Assembly: GCA_030043255.1 (NCBI GenBank) | Contig: JASHYB010000025.1 | Span: forward strand, 1 to 10,306 | Origin: Thermoplasmata archaeon | GTDB taxonomy: Archaea; Thermoplasmatota; Thermoplasmata; Lutacidiplasmatales; UBA184 | Length of the DNA stretch: 10,306 nt | Reading direction: 5' to 3' | Part shown: positions 6,940 to 10,306 of the stretch, piece after piece | How the letters are laid out: each line of letters starts with the position of its first letter | How positions within the stretch are numbered: the stretch's first letter is position 1 | Program-made: the position numbers and the translations under genes | The notes under the pieces: model-generated | Told to the model about the DNA's origin: nothing | The model's input: only the letters and a program-made list of their open reading frames with translations | The model's database searches: none

Positions 6940-8084
6940 GCGGTTCGGCGCTCTTCGCCGACTACCCGTTCCTCGCCGGGGCGGAGGCGCTCCTCGGCCG
7001 TGAGCCGCCGTCCGTCCGCGAGCTGCTCGCCGATCCGGCGTACGAGCACGCGCGCATGATCGGCCGGGCGCGGATCCTCGCGGCGCAGGACGACCCCCGC
7101 GGGGCGAAGGACGTCGAGGAGCTGGAGCGGGCCCGGGACGACGAGCGCTACCTGTCGTTCCTGTTCGCCCGGCTCGTCCTCTCCGCGGCGCCCGGCGCCG
7201 GTGCCCTGCGGCGGTGGGCGGTCGCGGAAGCGAAGCGGGCCCACGGCCGCCTGAAGAGCGTGCCGGACGTCGACCTCGAGGAGGTGGCGGCGCGCCTCGG
7301 CGTGAGCCTTTCGGTCGAGGGGGGGCACGCGAGCATCCCGGTCGCCGAGTACCTGCGCCTCGCCACGCCGATCCGGGAGGCGGAGTTCCGCCTCGCCGCC
7401 CAGGAGCTCGGCGGCGGGCGCGTGAGCGTGCCGGCCGAGCGGGCCTCCCGCCTCCTGGAGGAGGCGGTCCGCGCCGCCCTGGCGGTACCGCTCCCGCTCG
7501 CTCCTGAGGTGATCCGGACGATCCGCGACGGCCAGGCGGAGCTGCTCGAGGAGGTCGCGCGCCACCTGCCCGCGCCGGTCGCCCGGCGGGGCGGGCCGGC
7601 CGGACCGCTGCGGCCCGAGCGCTTCCCGCCGTGCATCCGCCGGATGCAACGCACCCTGGAGCACGGCGAGAATCTGTTGCACGCCGGCCGGTTCTGCCTG
7701 GCGGCGTTCCTCCACCGGGCCGGCGCGTCGGTCGAGACGATCGTCGACGCCTACCGCGGCGCGCCGGACTTCGACGAGTCGGTCACCCGCTACCAGGTCG
7801 AGCACATCACGCTCCGGGACGGAGGCCGCGGCTACGAGCCGCCGACCTGCGACACGCTGCGCAGCCACGGCCTGTGCGCCCGCGACGGGGACCCTGAGGC
7901 CCCCGCCCCGCAGGACCGCGCCCGCGACCCGCTCTGCTTCGAGCCGACGCTCCGGCACCCGTTGCAGTACTACCGGATCCGGGGCGGGACCGTAGCCGTG
8001 GAGCGTGACCCGGCGGCTACGCCGGCGGGAGCGCCCGGTACGTCCGACGCGCCCGGGCGACCGCCGTCAGCTGGCCGGCGATGA
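6909..8084 (+). CDS. priL: DNA primase large subunit PriL
   Basis: PriL is the iron-sulfur regulatory subunit of archaeo-eukaryotic primase. It pairs with catalytic PriS to make RNA primers at replication forks. The 391-residue product has a helical N-terminal half and a C-terminal iron-sulfur domain with four cysteines in the expected order: C242 (FPPCIRRM), C314 (PPTCDTL), C323 (HGLC) and C343 (DPLC). HAGRFCLAAFL (258-268) and HPLQYYR (350-356) are also typical. The ATG at 6909 lies inside the end of the M50 gene, a 31-nt overlap in another frame; no start codon lies between it and the conserved region, so it is the best choice. GGTG just upstream is at most a weak ribosome-binding site. 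The conserved core ends near residue 360; the last about 31 residues are Pro/Ala/Gly/Arg-rich and mostly encoded opposite the 3' end of the convergent lipid gene. No priS is in the window. Confidence 0.92.
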   Translation: MAVRGPPSRLGGSALFADYPFLAGAEALLGREPPSVRELLADPAYEHARMIGRARILAAQDDPRGAKDVEELERARDDERYLSFLFARLVLSAAPGAGALRRWAVAEAKRAHGRLKSVPDVDLEEVAARLGVSLSVEGGHASIPVAEYLRLATPIREAEFRLAAQELGGGRVSVPAERASRLLEEAVRAALAVPLPLAPEVIRTIRDGQAELLEEVARHLPAPVARRGGPAGPLRPERFPPCIRRMQRTLEHGENLLHAGRFCLAAFLHRAGASVETIVDAYRGAPDFDESVTRYQVEHITLRDGGRGYEPPTCDTLRSHGLCARDGDPEAPAPQDRARDPLCFEPTLRHPLQYYRIRGGTVAVERDPAATPAGAPGTSDAPGRPPSAGRR

Positions 8085-8676
8085 CGAAGTACGCGAACGC
8101 GACGTCGATCACAGTGAAGGCGAGCGGCCCGAGATGGAAGCGGGCCCAGGGCTCGCTGCGTGCCCACGGCCACGGAAGGGACCAGTCGAACTCCAGGAAG
8201 GCGGCGGCGGCGAGCACGACGAGGCGGTCGGCGCGGCTCAACAGGCCGCCGTAGGCCCGACCCTGGCCGACTGCCTGCGCCTGCGTCCCCATGTAGCTCG
8301 CGAGCAGCAGGCTGACCAGCGCCAGCAGGGCGAGGATCGGGTCCGCGTAGCCGGAGACGGCGAACCCCAGGACGAGCAGGACGTCCGCGTAGCGGTCCAG
8401 GACGTGGTCCAGCAGGTCCCCGCGGAGGCTGGCGCGATGCGTCGTCCGGGCGATGTGGCCGTCCAGCACGTCGAACAGCCCGGCGAGCAGGATCAGCGCG
8501 CTCACCGGCAGGAAGAGCAGCGGCGTCGTCCACCGGACCCCGGCCGCGAGCAGCGCCGCGGCGGCCGCGAAGGCGATCGCGAGCCCGCTCAGGCGGCTCG
8601 GGGACCAGGCGCGGAACGGCCGGGCGAGTCGGTCGACGTACGGCCGGACCCGATCGCGGTAGCCCTCGAGCACCAT
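8017..8676 (-). CDS. CDP-alcohol phosphotransferase, probably archaetidylinositol phosphate synthase
   Basis: This 219-residue integral membrane enzyme belongs to the CDP-alcohol phosphatidyltransferase family, which moves a lipid phosphate from a CDP-activated ether lipid onto an alcohol head group. The diagnostic motif is complete: D69, D72-G73, A76-R77, G86, D90 and D94 (VLDGHIAR followed by GDLLDHVLDRYAD). Several hydrophobic segments follow. The LDGHIAR...LDRYAD form resembles archaeal archaetidylinositol-phosphate synthases, which use inositol 1-phosphate; archaetidylglycerol- or archaetidylserine-phosphate synthesis cannot be excluded. The ATG at 8676 starts 21 nt after the AK6-like gene stops, so it is probably the last gene of a three-gene minus-strand operon. 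Its 3' end overlaps the convergent priL by 68 nt. Confidence 0.85.
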   Translation of the reverse strand: MVLEGYRDRVRPYVDRLARPFRAWSPSRLSGLAIAFAAAAALLAAGVRWTTPLLFLPVSALILLAGLFDVLDGHIARTTHRASLRGDLLDHVLDRYADVLLVLGFAVSGYADPILALLALVSLLLASYMGTQAQAVGQGRAYGGLLSRADRLVVLAAAAFLEFDWSLPWPWARSEPWARFHLGPLAFTVIDVAFAYFVIAGQLTAVARARRTYRALPPA

Positions 8677-8697
8677 CCGGTTCGGCCCGCCCGGCGA

Positions 8698-9300
8698 CTA
8701 AGCCGCCCCGTCCAAAAGGTGCTCGGTGACGCGCCGGTCGGCGAGCCAGTCGACGGTACCCTGCCGAGGGGCTCCGCCCCGCCGGAGGCGCTCGGCGACC
8801 TCCCGGGCGACGGCGGCGACCGAGCGACCGGTCGTGTCGATCTCGAAGACCGGGACCTGGCGCTCCAGCGCCTCGATCAGGACGAGGTCGACCGTCTCGC
8901 TCACGACGTTCGCCTCCCGGTCCGCCGGCCCGCCGCGCCGCGCCCGCGCCAGCCGGCGCGCCAGCTCGCGAGGGTGGCAGCGCAGGACGATCGCCTCCCG
9001 GACGGGGAGCAAGTGGGCGAGGTGTCCGACAAGGAGCTCCGGTAGATCCTCCCGCGGCCGGCGGAGGAGCGCTCGCCGCAGCCGTCCGAGGTCGACCTCC
9101 ACCCCGGCGCCGTCAGCGCGGGCCAGCCCCAGCTCCCGGGCGAGGTCCGCGACCTCCGTCACCCTCCAGCGTCGTGCCAGGCGACGGGCGACCGAGCTCT
9201 TGCCGACCCCCGGCGTGCCGGTGAGCGCGACCGGACGAGCTCGCGAGCCCGGCCGGCCCCCTCGGGCCGGGGCAGGTCGAACGGCTCGGCGGTCGCTCAC
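8698..9300 (-). CDS. AK6/Fap7-type adenylate kinase (putative archaeal adenylate kinase)
   Basis: The 200-residue product is a small P-loop NMP kinase of the AK6 family, which phosphorylates AMP and, in eukaryotes and archaea, takes part in small-subunit ribosome maturation with uS11. The Walker A motif GTPGVGKSS is at 28-36. VGHLAHLLP (91-99) matches the family GHLSHL signature. VLRCHPRELARRL (105-117), EANVVSETVDLVLIEAL (129-145) and FEIDTTGRS (152-160) follow the usual order, and VDW (183-185) near the C-terminus is typical. An Arg/Pro-rich extension of about 22 residues precedes the first strand. I found no later start codon before the P-loop, so GTG at 9300 is accepted. That GTG overlaps the upstream SHMT-like stop by 4 nt (GTGA), indicating translational coupling. 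The bifunctional kinase/ribosome role is family knowledge, not something the sequence proves. Confidence 0.88.
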   Translation of the reverse strand: MSDRRAVRPAPARGGRPGSRARPVALTGTPGVGKSSVARRLARRWRVTEVADLARELGLARADGAGVEVDLGRLRRALLRRPREDLPELLVGHLAHLLPVREAIVLRCHPRELARRLARARRGGPADREANVVSETVDLVLIEALERQVPVFEIDTTGRSVAAVAREVAERLRRGGAPRQGTVDWLADRRVTEHLLDGAA

Positions 9301-10306
9301 GCGAACCGGAGCGTCCGGAGGGTCCGGCGCCAGGCCCGGACCTCGGCGGTGACGTTCTTGCGCCGTAGCCCGGCCTCCGCGATGAGGCGGGCCAGCCGCT
9401 CCATGTCCGCCGGGACCAGCCCGAGGCGCGTGACCTCGGCGACGCCGATCCGGCCCACGAGGTCGATGAGCAGGCTCCGACGCTCGAGCCGGCGGGCGAG
9501 CTCGCCGGCGCCGACCCCGGCCTCCGCCTTCAGGCGGGCCCGGTCGAGATGCAACTGGTGCGAGGCGGTATAGCCGTCACTCGCGGCGACGAGCGGGAAA
9601 CCCTCCGCGGCGAGGGCCACACCCAGCGCCCGGGCGTTCGCCACCACCGTCGTCGCGTATTCCGTGCCGCACCGCTCCAGCTCGAGCAGCGTCTGCCCCA
9701 GGCCCGCGATGCGGTTCCAGTGCGCGTTGTCGAAGGTGCGCCAGACGAGCGACGGGGCGATCGCGCGGAACAGGTCCTCCCGGTCGGTGACGATGAGCCC
9801 CCCCTGGGGGCCGGGGAACGACTTGTGCGTGCTGCCGAAGACGACGTCGGCCCCGTCGCGCAGCGGGTCCTGGAACTCGCCCCCGGCGATCAGGCCGAGC
9901 ACGTGCGACGCGTCGTAGAGGACCAGGGCGCCGACCTCGTGGGCGGCGGCGCTGACCTCCCGGAGCGGGTAGGGGAAGAGGAAGAAGCTCTGGCCGAGGA
10001 GGACCGCCTTCGGGCGGGCCTCGACGATCGCCCGGCGGGCGGCCTCGGCCTCCAGCCGGTGCCCGGGTCCGGACGCCCGCAGCGGCAGGACCTCGTGACC
10101 GAGCATCGCCGGCACGAAGCCGGGGGCGTAGCCGTCGTACCCGCCGTCCTCGACGGGGATCGCGAGCAGGCGCGAGCCGCGGGGCAGCAGCGGGGCGAGC
10201 ACCGAGAGCGCCGCGATGTGGCCCCCGACCGGTCGGGTCGTGGCGTACCGGGCCCGGAACAGCCGGACCGCCGCCGCGTCGGCGAGCTGCTCGATCTGAT
10301 CGGTGT
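9297..10306 (-). CDS. Serine hydroxymethyltransferase-family PLP enzyme, N-terminus cut by window edge
   Basis: The open frame continues past the right edge, so the N-terminal part is missing; 335 complete codons are visible, beginning TDQIEQLADA. GTG at 10202 is internal, because homology continues upstream (ARYATTRPVGGHIAALS). The PLP fold-type I core is clear: YDASHVLGLIAGG carries the cofactor-ring Asp (visible residue 131) and a conserved His (134). FGSTHKSFPGPQGG carries the Schiff-base Lys (161). GRIG carries the likely carboxylate-binding Arg (285), followed by VTRLGL. The closest match I recall is the archaeal SHMT group (Methanocaldococcus type), which makes glycine and a one-carbon unit from serine using a pterin. 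Two departures are notable. The GGH of SHMT, whose His stacks on PLP, reads GGY (Tyr at visible residue 56). The loop normally preceding the GIRLG motif seems shortened. The family is well supported; the exact reaction is uncertain. It is the most upstream visible gene of the minus-strand cluster. Confidence 0.8.
   Translation of the reverse strand, partial: TDQIEQLADAAAVRLFRARYATTRPVGGHIAALSVLAPLLPRGSRLLAIPVEDGGYDGYAPGFVPAMLGHEVLPLRASGPGHRLEAEAARRAIVEARPKAVLLGQSFFLFPYPLREVSAAAHEVGALVLYDASHVLGLIAGGEFQDPLRDGADVVFGSTHKSFPGPQGGLIVTDREDLFRAIAPSLVWRTFDNAHWNRIAGLGQTLLELERCGTEYATTVVANARALGVALAAEGFPLVAASDGYTASHQLHLDRARLKAEAGVGAGELARRLERRSLLIDLVGRIGVAEVTRLGLVPADMERLARLIAEAGLRRKNVTAEVRAWRRTLRTLRFA

Noticed and set aside
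8005..9045. 346-codon plus-strand frame opposite the lipid synthase and AK6-like genes
   Set aside because: Both minus-strand genes have complete catalytic motifs; the plus frame is charged low-complexity sequence without motif.

Overview
The window reads as a fragment of a very GC-rich archaeal chromosome, probably from a Thermoplasmata/Thermoplasmatota-like lineage. The archaeal signature comes from the gene set: an RtcB RNA ligase, the archaeo-eukaryotic primase large subunit PriL with its four iron-sulfur cysteines, an AK6/Fap7-type adenylate kinase, and a CDP-alcohol phosphotransferase of the archaetidylinositol-phosphate synthase type. The large secreted S53 (sedolisin) protease with PKD/Ig-like repeats and a C-terminal membrane anchor fits acid-loving Thermoplasmata. 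The lineage is an inference; the archaeal assignment is firm.

Layout. Positions 1-50 hold the first codons of a minus-strand gene that runs off the left edge. A 113-bp divergent control region follows, then rtcB (+, 164-1615). rtcB converges on the sedolisin gene (-, 1635-5516) with only 19 bp between stop codons, and a perfect 7-bp inverted repeat contains both stops. A 70-bp divergent promoter region (5517-5586) separates the sedolisin gene from a site-2-type membrane metalloprotease (+, 5587-6939). That gene overlaps priL (+, 6909-8084) by 31 nt. priL runs tail-to-tail into, and overlaps by 68 nt, a minus-strand cluster. In transcription order the cluster is an SHMT-family PLP enzyme (cut by the right edge), an AK6-like kinase (4-nt GTGA overlap) and the CDP-alcohol phosphotransferase (21-nt gap).

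How the genes relate. Most of the window is core informational and metabolic machinery: RNA ligation, replication priming, nucleotide handling/ribosome assembly, ether-lipid head-group synthesis and possibly one-carbon metabolism. The accessory part is the pair of divergently transcribed envelope proteases: a surface-anchored endopeptidase and an intramembrane protease. Coding density is extreme. No stretch over 300 bases lacks a gene; the longest non-coding stretch is 51-163. I see no tRNA, rRNA, CRISPR, insertion sequence or integration signature.

I do not see a clear new multi-gene system. The points most worth a second look are: an SHMT-like enzyme that appears to lack the PLP-stacking histidine and an active-site loop; a sedolisin with altered calcium-site residues and only three lysines in 1293 residues; the hairpin built from two convergent stop codons; and the antisense-overlapping tail of PriL.
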